DNA of 64,000 nt, taken from assembly GCF_002734285.1 (NCBI RefSeq), contig NZ_NSEA01000009.1:200265-264264 (forward strand). Reading direction: 5' to 3'. Position 1 is the first letter of the stretch. Every line of letters starts with the position of its first letter. The position numbers and the translations under genes are program-made. Below the pieces are notes generated by a model, which saw nothing but the letters and a program-made list of their open reading frames with translations, ran no database searches and was not told where the DNA came from. This DNA is from Fredinandcohnia onubensis. GTDB lineage: Bacteria; Bacillota; Bacilli; Bacillales; Bacillaceae_L. This document shows, piece by piece, positions 33,648 to 41,931 of the stretch.

Positions 33648-34610
33648 ATGAGTTTAAAATGTGTAATACTAGATGACTATCAAAATATTGCACTACAAAT
33701 GGCTGATTGGTCATTACTTTCTAATGAAGTAGAAATCTCAAGTATTAACGAACATATCGATAATGAAGATGAGCTTGTTAAAGCTATTAAAAACTATGAA
33801 ATTATCGTTATTATGCGTGAACGTACACCGTTTCCAGCATCACTTTTAAACCGACTTCCTAATTTAAAACTTTTAATCACCTCAGGGATGAGAAATGCCT
33901 CAATTGACCTTAAAACAGCTACGAAATTAGGCATTACTGTCTGTGGAACAGCAAGTAGCTCCGAGCCTCCAACCGAACTCACTTGGGCGCTAATTCTTGG
34001 TCTTGCTAGGAATATCAAAAAAGAGTGCCAGTCCCTCACTTCAAATGGACCATGGCAATCAACAGTGGGTACAGACCTATATGGAAAAAGACTAGGTTTG
34101 ATTGGCCTTGGAAAAATCGGTAGCAGAATGGCTCGAATAGGAAAGGCATTTGGAATGAAAGTAATGGCATGGAGCCAGAATCTCACACAAGAAAGAACGG
34201 AAGAATTAGGTGTAGAAAAAGCAGAGTCATTGGAAGAATTATTAAAAGCAAGTGATTTTGTATCCATCCATTTAGTGCTCAGTGATCGCACAAGAGATTT
34301 AATCGGAGAAAATGAAATAAAATTAATGAAACCAAGTGCATTCCTCATTAATACTTCAAGATCAGCAATTATCAACCAAAAGAATCTTATTACTGCATTA
34401 GAAAATAACTGGATCGCAGGAGCAGGGCTTGATGTATATGAAGAGGAACCATTGCCAGAAAACCATCTTTTCAGAGAATTACCGAATGTGTTAGCTCTAC
34501 CACATTTAGGGTATGTGACTCGTAACAACTATGAAACCTATTTTAGTGAAGCAGTAGGGGATATTGAAGCTTTTATTAAAGGTGAGCCTAAAAGAGTATT
34601 AAATCCTTAA
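33648..34610 (+). CDS. D-isomer-specific 2-hydroxyacid dehydrogenase
   Basis: A 320-residue NAD-dependent D-2-hydroxyacid dehydrogenase. The nucleotide-binding domain shows GKRLGLIGLGKIGSRMARI (about residues 144-162). The catalytic triad is Arg in INTSRSAI, Glu in DVYEEEPLP and His in LPHLGYVT; the usual P-H-I/L-G-G reads P-H-L-G-Y here. It is 20 nt after the iron alcohol dehydrogenase gene and is the last gene of the Tct system 1 operon. Possible roles are glyoxylate/hydroxypyruvate reduction or oxidation of an imported D-hydroxy acid. Confidence 0.87.
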   Translation: MSLKCVILDDYQNIALQMADWSLLSNEVEISSINEHIDNEDELVKAIKNYEIIVIMRERTPFPASLLNRLPNLKLLITSGMRNASIDLKTATKLGITVCGTASSSEPPTELTWALILGLARNIKKECQSLTSNGPWQSTVGTDLYGKRLGLIGLGKIGSRMARIGKAFGMKVMAWSQNLTQERTEELGVEKAESLEELLKASDFVSIHLVLSDRTRDLIGENEIKLMKPSAFLINTSRSAIINQKNLITALENNWIAGAGLDVYEEEPLPENHLFRELPNVLALPHLGYVTRNNYETYFSEAVGDIEAFIKGEPKRVLNP

Positions 34611-34615
34611 AAAGG

Positions 34616-34657
34616 AGAGCGGGTCGTGCATCAAATGCCAGACCTGCTCTTTTTTTT
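34616..34657. terminator. Terminator at end of Tct system 1 operon
   Basis: AGAGCGGGTC pairs with GACCTGCTCT (one wobble), followed by eight T. It lies between the convergent hydroxyacid dehydrogenase and aconitase genes. Confidence 0.85.
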
Positions 34658-37391
34658 ATACTGTTGCTCCATCGAGAAGCTTTCTAACTGTTGACTGCAT
34701 AATGCCACCATTTTTATAGTAACCAATCTCAACAATATTATCTAAACGAACAAGAACACCAAAGGTAAAATGACTTCCATCTTCACGAGTTGCCCTAATT
34801 TGAATTTTCTCACCAGGCTGTAGACACTCTGAAAGACCAATTGTTTCAAAGGCCTCATGACCAGTTATACCTAGTGTAGCTGCTGTTTCACCATTCATAA
34901 ATTGTAATGGCAAGACACCCATTCCAACTAAATTGCTTCGATGAATCCGTTCAAAACTTTCTGCTAGAATCATTTTAACTCCTAATAGATGTGGACCTTT
35001 GGCTGCCCAGTCACGAGAGCTACCAGTTCCATATTCCTTTCCCGCAACGATGAGTAGATCCGTATTTTCCTCTTTGTATTTCATAGAGGCTTCATAGATC
35101 GACATAACTTGACCACTGGTGTGATGGAGGGTGAAACCACCTTCGATACCGTTTACAAGTTTATTTCGTATTCGAACATTTGCAAACGCACCACGCATCA
35201 TTACTTTGTGATTTCCGCGTCTTGATGGGTAGGAATTGAAATCTTTTCTTTCAACCCCTTTCTTCAACAAATATAATCCTGCTGGGCTATCAGGCTTAAT
35301 GGCACCCGATGGAGAAGCATGATCCGTTGTTACGGAGTCTCCCAGCATGGCTAAAACTCGAACCGCTCGGAAGTCTTGGATACCACCTTTCTGCTCTGAA
35401 ATCTTTTTGAGAAATGGTGGTTCCTGAATATAGGTTGAGTTTTTATCCCATTGATAGAGCTGTCCGTCAGTTGACTCAATCTTATTCCATTGATCATTTG
35501 CATCATAAACGGTTTCATATCGCTTTTTAAATAATTCTGGGTGAATATATTTATTGATATAGGCTTGAATTTCTTCTGTAGATGGCCAAATATCACGTAA
35601 GAAAACAGGTTGGTTATCCGTTCCGATGCCAATTGGGTCTTTTTCAAAATCAATATTCACAGTTCCAGCCAAAGCGTATACAACGACAAGTGGTGGAGAT
35701 GCTAAATAATTTGCTTTAATCTGCGGATGTACACGACCTTCAAAATTTCGATTCCCAGACAACACAGATGCAGTTACTAAATCTTCTTGGGTAATGGCAT
35801 TACTAATTTCCTCAGGTAATGGCCCTGAATTTCCGATGCAAGTTGCACATCCATAACCAGCAATGTGAAAACCTAAATTCTCAAGATAGGTTATTAAGCC
35901 AGAATGGCCTAAATAGTCCGCAACTACGCGGGAGCCAGGAGTCAAAGAGCTTTTAACAAATGATTGTTTTTTAAGTCCTTTTTCTACAGCTTTTTTAGCG
36001 AGTAATCCGGCACCTATTAATACAGTTGGATTTGAAGTATTTGTGCAGCTCGTAATGGCTGCAAGGACGACAGAACCATGTTTCAATTTTGCTTTTTCTC
36101 CCGATGGATGCGTTATTTCAATTTCCTTATCCAATGCATCTGTTTCTAGTGCATACCCACCCTTGTCAACTGGAGAAGAAATGATTTCTTGATACGCTTT
36201 TTTCATGTTTGTTAATTCAATTCGATCTTGAGGGCGTTTTGGACCTGCAAGACATGGAACAACAGTTGAAAGGTTTAACTCGACTATTTCAGTATATTTA
36301 GGATCCGGGGCGTGACTAGTCATGAACATCCCTTGTGCTTTGTAATAGGATTCAATCAATGTAATCTGATCTTCACTTCGGCCGATTGATCTTAAGTAGT
36401 TTAGCGTTTCCTCATCGACTGGAAAGAAGCCCATCGTTGCCCCATATTCAGGAGCCATATTGGCAATTGTAGCTCTCTCCACAACACTCATGTTCTTAAC
36501 ACCCGGTCCGTAAAACTCAACGAATTTACCCACAACACCTTGTTTGCGAAGTAGATTCGTAATTGTGAGAGCGAGGTCTGTCGATGTTGTACCTTCAGGA
36601 AGAGAGCCAGTCACCTTAAAACCAACTACCTTTGGTGGTACAAAGTAAAGAGGTTGGTCGATCATAGCCGCTTCTGCCTCAATTCCTCCGACACCCCAAG
36701 CAACAATACTAAGTCCATTAATCATAGTCGTATGAGAATCTGTTCCTACTAATGAATCAGGATAAATGAGGGTGGTACCATTGTTCTCTTTTGTTTTAAT
36801 AACAGAAGAAAGTAGTTCCATGTTAATTTGGTGCATAATTCCTGAAGAAGGAGGCACGATATTTACATTTTTAAAAGCATTTTGAGCCCATCTAAGGAAG
36901 CGAAAACGTTCATAGTTCCGCTCGAATTCTATTTTTTCATTCGCATGTAATGCTTGTAATGAACCGAATTGTTCAACTGTAACAGAATGGTCCACAACTA
37001 AATCTACAGGAATAGTAGGATTTACAATGGAAGGATCTCCACCATTACGTGATACAGCCTCTCTCATGGCGGCCAAATCAACCAGTAGAGGAAGGCCAGT
37101 TGTATCATGCAATAGTATACGAGCTGGTTTAAATGGCACTTCTTGATTTTGGTCCCCATTTTCGCTCCATTTTGCTAGCTTTTCAATATGTTCATCAGTA
37201 ATGGAAGTACCGTCGAAGTGCCTTATTGCAGCCTCGAGTAACACCTTTATCGAATAAGGAAGTTTCTCAATGGATTCAAACCCTAACGCTTTAAGGGAGT
37301 TAATATTAAAGAACTCATAATGTTTATTGTTAATTTCTATATTAGATTTTGTATGAGGGACATACTTTGATATTTTCTGCAAATGTTCCAC
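34656..37391 (-). CDS. acnA: Aconitate hydratase A-type protein, copy 1
   Basis: A 4Fe-4S hydro-lyase of 911 residues. Cluster cysteines are in AAITSCTNTSNP (near residue 450) and GYGCATCIGNSG (near 515 and 518). The swivelling C-terminal domain includes GDSVTTDHASPSG, GKEYGTGSSRDWAAKG and SFERIHRSNLVGMG. It starts at GTG 37391 or, with better spacing from GGGGTGG, at TTG 37382. It is 89 nt downstream of a LysR gene on the same strand. Since the main citrate-cycle aconitase would not normally sit in such an accessory island, it is probably a specialised isomerase for an imported tricarboxylate (inference). It is clearly homologous along its length to the copy at 54134-56824. Confidence 0.92.
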   Translation of the reverse strand: MEHLQKISKYVPHTKSNIEINNKHYEFFNINSLKALGFESIEKLPYSIKVLLEAAIRHFDGTSITDEHIEKLAKWSENGDQNQEVPFKPARILLHDTTGLPLLVDLAAMREAVSRNGGDPSIVNPTIPVDLVVDHSVTVEQFGSLQALHANEKIEFERNYERFRFLRWAQNAFKNVNIVPPSSGIMHQINMELLSSVIKTKENNGTTLIYPDSLVGTDSHTTMINGLSIVAWGVGGIEAEAAMIDQPLYFVPPKVVGFKVTGSLPEGTTSTDLALTITNLLRKQGVVGKFVEFYGPGVKNMSVVERATIANMAPEYGATMGFFPVDEETLNYLRSIGRSEDQITLIESYYKAQGMFMTSHAPDPKYTEIVELNLSTVVPCLAGPKRPQDRIELTNMKKAYQEIISSPVDKGGYALETDALDKEIEITHPSGEKAKLKHGSVVLAAITSCTNTSNPTVLIGAGLLAKKAVEKGLKKQSFVKSSLTPGSRVVADYLGHSGLITYLENLGFHIAGYGCATCIGNSGPLPEEISNAITQEDLVTASVLSGNRNFEGRVHPQIKANYLASPPLVVVYALAGTVNIDFEKDPIGIGTDNQPVFLRDIWPSTEEIQAYINKYIHPELFKKRYETVYDANDQWNKIESTDGQLYQWDKNSTYIQEPPFLKKISEQKGGIQDFRAVRVLAMLGDSVTTDHASPSGAIKPDSPAGLYLLKKGVERKDFNSYPSRRGNHKVMMRGAFANVRIRNKLVNGIEGGFTLHHTSGQVMSIYEASMKYKEENTDLLIVAGKEYGTGSSRDWAAKGPHLLGVKMILAESFERIHRSNLVGMGVLPLQFMNGETAATLGITGHEAFETIGLSECLQPGEKIQIRATREDGSHFTFGVLVRLDNIVEIGYYKNGGIMQSTVRKLLDGATV

Positions 37392-37406
37392 CCCTATTGA
37401 ATTATT

Positions 37407-37418
37407 TATCTATCAATA
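37407..37418. promoter_or_regulatory. Candidate LysR site upstream of acnA copy 1
   Basis: TATCTATCAATA, shared as its reverse complement with 49839-49850. It lies 15-27 bp before the aconitase start. The match is suggestive only. Confidence 0.3.
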
Positions 37419-37479
37419 AGGGTAGTATAATAGTTATTTGTGTTTCCGAAAAATGAGAATATGATATGCGCTTTCATAA

Positions 37480-38349
37480 CTAATTGTTATATTGCTGTTC
37501 TTTAACAAAATTCACAAAAGCTTTTACCACATTTTGTTCTAAAGAACTTTCATGATAAAACATCCAGGTTGGTCTGGTGTGTGGGGTGCCATCGTCTTTT
37601 GTAACTTCAATCTGGTATATAGTGTCCTCGATGCCTTGTAGTAATCTCGCTGGCATGATGGCATACCCTAATCCTCTAATCACCATTTCACGGCATGTAT
37701 CGCCACGGTCTACATTCATTGCAATTATAGGTGGTTTTGAGAAATGATTATTCCACCAATTGTCGACTAAGGATTTATATAAATGATCCGTATCAAAGTC
37801 AATCCTTGGAATATCAGGGAGTTCCTCTAGGTTTATCTTTCGCTTACTGGCAATGACAATTTTCTCTTCAAATAATAGATACTTTTCACCCGGCCAAGAG
37901 TAATCTCCTCTTACAAAGCCGACATGAACGTTGGTATTGTAGGTTGAATTAAAGATGTACTTGCTTAAGCCTGTTTCAACATGATATAAAACCTTGGGGT
38001 ATTTTTCGGAAAAGTGCTGCAGAATATCAGGAAGTTCATATTTTCCAAAAAAGTTTGAGACACCGATTCGTAATGTTCCAACAACGTCATCACTCATGTT
38101 CTTAACATCTTCTTTGATTTCTCGTGTGACTTCTAACATTTCTGCTGCTCGTTTCGCTAAATATTCACCCTGTGGTGTAAATTGGACTCCACGTATTCCT
38201 CGATCAACAATTTTTACACCAAATTCTTCCTCAATTTGCATTAATCTTTTTGTTAGAGCAGGTTGAGTAATGTACAAGCTTTGTGCAGCTTTTGTTATAT
38301 TTTTCTGTTCAAATAAGACGTCTAATATTTGCCAACCGCGCTCATCCAT
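37480..38349 (-). CDS. LysR-family transcriptional regulator, paralogue 1 of 3
   Basis: A 289-residue LysR-type regulator. The N-terminal winged HTH has NITKAAQSLYITQPALTKRL and GVQFTPQGEYLAKRA. The effector domain contains RIGVSNFFGKYELPDIL and DTCREMVIRGLGYAIMP. Two other proteins in this window (43978-44847 and 49924-50793) have the same length and the same landmarks, so they are a recent paralogue set. It lies between rraA and acnA copy 1 on the minus strand, which makes acnA or the divergent 39.2-44 kb operon likely targets. Confidence 0.92.
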   Translation of the reverse strand: MDERGWQILDVLFEQKNITKAAQSLYITQPALTKRLMQIEEEFGVKIVDRGIRGVQFTPQGEYLAKRAAEMLEVTREIKEDVKNMSDDVVGTLRIGVSNFFGKYELPDILQHFSEKYPKVLYHVETGLSKYIFNSTYNTNVHVGFVRGDYSWPGEKYLLFEEKIVIASKRKINLEELPDIPRIDFDTDHLYKSLVDNWWNNHFSKPPIIAMNVDRGDTCREMVIRGLGYAIMPARLLQGIEDTIYQIEVTKDDGTPHTRPTWMFYHESSLEQNVVKAFVNFVKEQQYNN

Positions 38350-38394
38350 TTAAAGATTCCCCCTTGGAAAACAAACATCAATATTATTAAAAAT

Positions 38395-38427
38395 AAAAAA
38401 GTAGCAATTTTTGAAATTGCTACTTTT
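38395..38427 (-). terminator. Terminator after the RraA-family gene
   Basis: GTAGCAATTT and AAATTGCTAC form a perfect stem with a 3-nt loop, and on the minus strand a T-run follows. It separates the RraA gene from the LysR gene. Confidence 0.85.
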
Positions 38428-38438
38428 ATACTATCATA

Positions 38439-39062
38439 CTATTTTACATTGGAGAGCATTTCTGTTAAATAGCGTCTGATTTCTTCAGGTTTCCCAGAAA
38501 CTTTTTCTTCTCTTTCTTCATCTTTTCTAAGTTTTTCTTTTGCTTTTGACAATACTACCTCTTCTATGGCTTGAGGGATAACAATGACTCCATCCGCATC
38601 TGCCACAACAATATCTCCCGGATTTACTGAGGTACCGCCACAGGAAATAGGTACATTGATTTCGCCCCAACCTGCTTTGGCACTTGCTGCAACAGTTGTT
38701 CCCTTACAAAAGACAGGATAGTCTAGTTTTTTTACACCTAGAATATCACGGATTACACCATCCGTTATAACCCCTTTAATTCCTAGAGTTTGAGCTAGTC
38801 CAAGAATGAAATCTCCGGCAATTGTTCGATATGTATCTCCTTTTGAATCGACAACAAGTACATCACCAGGTTTTGCCTCATTGATTGCTTGTAATATGGT
38901 CGTGTTGTCTCCAACTGGCATCTTAACAGTGAATGCACGGCCTGCAACACGATATTCTTCTTTTAATGGTTTGATTGCACTATCCATATTATTGAGACCT
39001 TGCATTGTATCAGAAATACAGGTAGTAGGAATTTCTTCAAATGCTTTAACGATATGATCCAT
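38439..39062 (-). CDS. RraA-family protein, probable HMG/CHA-type aldolase or decarboxylase
   Basis: A 207-residue protein of the RraA/dimethylmenaquinone-methyltransferase-like family. It contains KPGDVLVVDSKGD, the G-x-x-G loop region FILGLAQTLGIKGVITDGVIRD and the Arg-Asp pair that binds substrate and Mg in class II pyruvate aldolases of this family (4-hydroxy-4-methyl-2-oxoglutarate / 4-carboxy-4-hydroxy-2-oxoadipate aldolase). It also has PVSCGGTSVNPGD. These residues suggest an active aldolase or oxaloacetate decarboxylase rather than an RNase E inhibitor (Gram-positives lack the classical target). AAGGAGG precedes the ATG. It is divergent from the class II aldolase gene. Confidence 0.82.
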   Translation of the reverse strand: MDHIVKAFEEIPTTCISDTMQGLNNMDSAIKPLKEEYRVAGRAFTVKMPVGDNTTILQAINEAKPGDVLVVDSKGDTYRTIAGDFILGLAQTLGIKGVITDGVIRDILGVKKLDYPVFCKGTTVAASAKAGWGEINVPISCGGTSVNPGDIVVADADGVIVIPQAIEEVVLSKAKEKLRKDEEREEKVSGKPEEIRRYLTEMLSNVK

Positions 39063-39230
39063 ACAAAATCCTCCTTGGAAAAATAGTAATCTACTGTATT
39101 ATATAATGTTCTTTTAATTCTGAATAATGCGTTTTATGTATACCCACTGATAACTATTTGGAATAACCACTCTATATTTGTATCTGTTTTAATAATAGTA
39201 AGACATTAAGTGATTAAGGTGGTTAGTGAA

Positions 39231-39872
39231 GTGGAAAAAGGAGTTCAAGTGTTGGTTGATGCAGGTAGATATATGTTAGCAAATCAGTTGGCGTGGGGAA
39301 CTTCAGGGAATATTAGTTTAAGGCTTGATAAAAAACATATGTTAATTACTGCTTCTGGGACGTATATGGGAGATTTGGCAAGCAGTGATTTTGTTGAATT
39401 TAACATCGAAACTGGACAGTATGATGGTGCACGTAAAGCATCCAAGGAAACACCAATCCATAGTGGAATCTATAAAAATAGACCAGATATTCATGCTGTC
39501 ATCCATTCTTCTCCGTTCTATACGACGCTTATGGCCTGTAGTAATGAACTGATTCTGTCCGACCTGTTTATTGAGACCATGTATTATTTGGAGAAGATTG
39601 AGTATGTCGATTATTTTCATCCAGGTTCAAATGAATTAGGTCAAGAAATTGCTGAAAAATCATTATCTGCCAATATTATCATCATGAAAAACCATGGAGT
39701 TACGGTAATTGATGATTCTGTAAATGAAGCGTTAATGAGATTAGAAACATTAGAAAATGCTTGTAAAATGTTGATTACTACAAAAGCAGCGGGAATAAAA
39801 CTTACTGAGGTTCCGAAAACGGTGGTTCATGAATTTTTGGAGGAATCGAAATATAAACCAAGAAAAAGATAG
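39231..39872 (+). CDS. Class II aldolase/adducin-family protein (OtnC-like)
   Basis: A zinc-dependent aldolase or decarboxylase of about 213 residues. GTG 39231 is preferred because AAGGTGG lies 8 nt upstream; GTG 39210 has no ribosome site. Motifs are WGTSGNISLR (phosphate loop), LITASGTYMGDL, TPIHSGIY, the metal pair H-S-S in AVIHSSPFY and KNHGVTVI. In known DUF1537-kinase pathways, OtnC of this family decarboxylates 3-oxo-tetronate 4-phosphate to dihydroxyacetone phosphate. The kinase gene lies 2 kb downstream in the same operon, which supports such a role (inference). Confidence 0.83.
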   Translation: MEKGVQVLVDAGRYMLANQLAWGTSGNISLRLDKKHMLITASGTYMGDLASSDFVEFNIETGQYDGARKASKETPIHSGIYKNRPDIHAVIHSSPFYTTLMACSNELILSDLFIETMYYLEKIEYVDYFHPGSNELGQEIAEKSLSANIIIMKNHGVTVIDDSVNEALMRLETLENACKMLITTKAAGIKLTEVPKTVVHEFLEESKYKPRKR

Positions 39873-39893
39873 TCACGTAGGGGAGGGGTTCAG

Positions 39894-40703
39894 ATGGAAT
39901 TAGCTTATGTTTTTGGAACGAAAGAAACAAGTGCTTCAATTTTAGGTTTTCGCGGTGAAGAAGACTCCATTTTTCCATGGTTAAAGGATAATGGTTATAC
40001 CGCAATTGAGCCATTTGTAAGAAATCCTAACCTTTTTAATCAAGTAGAATTTGAGAAAAAAGTTGAAAAATCAGGTTTGAAAATAGCTGCTATCGGAACA
40101 GGTCCAATGGTAAGTGATGATAAGCTAACCTTTACCGATAAAGACCCAGCAGTTAGGAAAGAAGCTGTAAAAAGAGTGAATGAGATCATAGATTTTGCAT
40201 CCATTTTTCAAGTGCCAGTAAATATCGGAAAAGTACGGGGAGATATCCATGAAGAATTATTTATCCAATCATGGCATTGGATGAGTGGGGCATTAAATGA
40301 GGTTTGCGAACATGCAGATACAGTCGGAGTGGATATTATTTTGGAGCCGCAAAACAAACATAATATCAACAATTTAAACACGACCTACGAAACGATGAAT
40401 CTAATAAAAGAATTAAAACTACCTAATCTTCAAATGATGATTGATGTCTTTCATCTGGCATTCGAGGATTATTCAATTGAAAAGAGTCTATCGTTAGTCA
40501 AAGATCAATTACTCCACGTTCATCTTGCTGACAGCAATCGATTTGCACCTGGTATGGGGGATTTTGATTTCACCTATACGATCCAACTCTTAGAAGATAT
40601 TAATTATCAAGGATATCTATCATTGGAAGTTGCTGCAGAGAAGAACAGATTTAAAGAAGCAAAAGATGCAGCGGAATTTTTATATTCCATTATCCACGGA
40701 TAA
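39894..40703 (+). CDS. TIM-barrel isomerase/epimerase (OtnI/hydroxypyruvate isomerase-like)
   Basis: A 269-residue sugar-phosphate-isomerase/epimerase-type TIM barrel. Metal ligands can be seen as Glu in IILEPQNKHN, Asp-x-x-His in MIDVFHLA, His in LLHVHLADSNR and Glu in YLSLEVAAE. The order H-L-A-D-S-N-R and the C-terminal E-V are typical of hydroxypyruvate isomerase and OtnI, which interconverts 2-oxo- and 3-oxo-tetronate. AGGGGAGG precedes the ATG; 21 nt after the aldolase gene. Confidence 0.82.
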   Translation: MELAYVFGTKETSASILGFRGEEDSIFPWLKDNGYTAIEPFVRNPNLFNQVEFEKKVEKSGLKIAAIGTGPMVSDDKLTFTDKDPAVRKEAVKRVNEIIDFASIFQVPVNIGKVRGDIHEELFIQSWHWMSGALNEVCEHADTVGVDIILEPQNKHNINNLNTTYETMNLIKELKLPNLQMMIDVFHLAFEDYSIEKSLSLVKDQLLHVHLADSNRFAPGMGDFDFTYTIQLLEDINYQGYLSLEVAAEKNRFKEAKDAAEFLYSIIHG

Positions 40704-40828
40704 GGTACATTCTGTCATCAAAAAAATATATGACTATTGATGCAAAACGGATATTTTACCAACTACTTAAACCAAGTTACAGTTGAATTAAAGAAAGAAA
40801 AGTTAATAGAAATAAGGAGGAAAAATGG

Positions 40829-41914
40829 ATGGCAACGTATAAACTTGGGATTTTATATGGGGATGGAATTGGACTAGAAATTACGAAAGCTACTGTGAAT
40901 GTATTAAAAGCAGCTGTTGAAAAAGTAGGAACAATTGAATTTGAATATATTGAATTACCAATGGGCTGGGAAGCAATCGAAAAATATGGTGATCCCATAC
41001 CTCAATATACAAAGGATGCTTTAAAGGAAACAAATGGGTGGATAATGGGTCCACATGATTCTGCAGCCTATCCAAAGGAACATAAGGAGAATCGTAATCC
41101 GAGTGGTGAGCTAAGACATTATTTTGATCTTTATTCAAATGTACGACCAGCAAAGACAATGACAGGAATTAAGAGTGTTGTGGGCGAAGCTGATTTAGTT
41201 ATTTTTAGAGAAAATACGGAAGGCTATTATTGTGACCGTAACATGTATGTAGGTGTTGGAGAGTGGCAAGTTACACCGGATGTTGTTATTTCAGCAGGTG
41301 TATTTACAAGAAAAGCAGTTGAAAGAATTGCTCATTCAGCCTTCCAAATGGCAAGGAAAAGACGTAAAAAAGTAACAATTGTTCATAAGGCTAACGTCAT
41401 AAAACTTGGTTCAGGCTTATTCCTACAAATATGTCGTGAGGTAGGTCAACAATATCCTGATGTAGAAATAGATGATTATCACATCGATGCAATGACAGCA
41501 CATCTTGTTAGGCGTGCAAAAGATTTTGATGTAATTGTTACGGAAAACATGTTTGGTGATATCTTATCAGATCTTGCAGGGGAACTTGTAGGGAGTCTAG
41601 GCCTGGCACCATCTATTAATAACAATGAAAATCAAGCCATGGCTCAAGCAGCTCACGGTTCTGCTCCAGATATAGCTGGGAAGAATATTGCTAATCCAAT
41701 CGGAATCATGTTATCAACAGTGATGTTTTTAGATTGGTTAAGTAGCCGACACAATGATGAAAGTGTTTCAAAAATCGCACGTACAATTGAAAGTGGTATT
41801 TTTAATACTCTTGCAGATGGTATTAAAACAAAGGATCTTGCAGGATCAGCTTCAACAACTGATTTTACAGAGGCGATTATTGAAAGGATTAAAACGGCAG
41901 TATCTGTAAGTTAA
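40829..41914 (+). CDS. Isocitrate/isopropylmalate-dehydrogenase-family oxidative decarboxylase
   Basis: A 361-residue NAD-dependent beta-decarboxylating dehydrogenase. Landmarks are GILYGDGIGLEIT, ELRHYFDLYSNVRPAK (catalytic Arg), FRENTEGYYC, the catalytic Lys in HKANVIKL, and metal aspartates in DVIVTENMFGDILSDLAG. AHGSAPDIAGKNIANP binds the cofactor. ATG 40829 is used with AAGGAGG 8 nt upstream; an ATG at 40825 is out of frame. The 125-bp gap before it could hold a promoter. The substrate-binding region differs from LeuB, so tartrate, D-malate, homoisocitrate or an acid-sugar phosphate are all possible. In this operon it takes the place normally held by PdxA2- or LtnD-type dehydrogenases. 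Confidence 0.88.
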   Translation: MATYKLGILYGDGIGLEITKATVNVLKAAVEKVGTIEFEYIELPMGWEAIEKYGDPIPQYTKDALKETNGWIMGPHDSAAYPKEHKENRNPSGELRHYFDLYSNVRPAKTMTGIKSVVGEADLVIFRENTEGYYCDRNMYVGVGEWQVTPDVVISAGVFTRKAVERIAHSAFQMARKRRKKVTIVHKANVIKLGSGLFLQICREVGQQYPDVEIDDYHIDAMTAHLVRRAKDFDVIVTENMFGDILSDLAGELVGSLGLAPSINNNENQAMAQAAHGSAPDIAGKNIANPIGIMLSTVMFLDWLSSRHNDESVSKIARTIESGIFNTLADGIKTKDLAGSASTTDFTEAIIERIKTAVSVS

Positions 41915-41931
41915 TTGTGAGGGGTGAGAAC

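Noticed and set aside
33794-34528. A 244-codon open frame on the minus strand
   Set aside because: It lies entirely inside the hydroxyacid dehydrogenase gene, has no ribosome site and its translation resembles no protein pattern; it is an antisense shadow.
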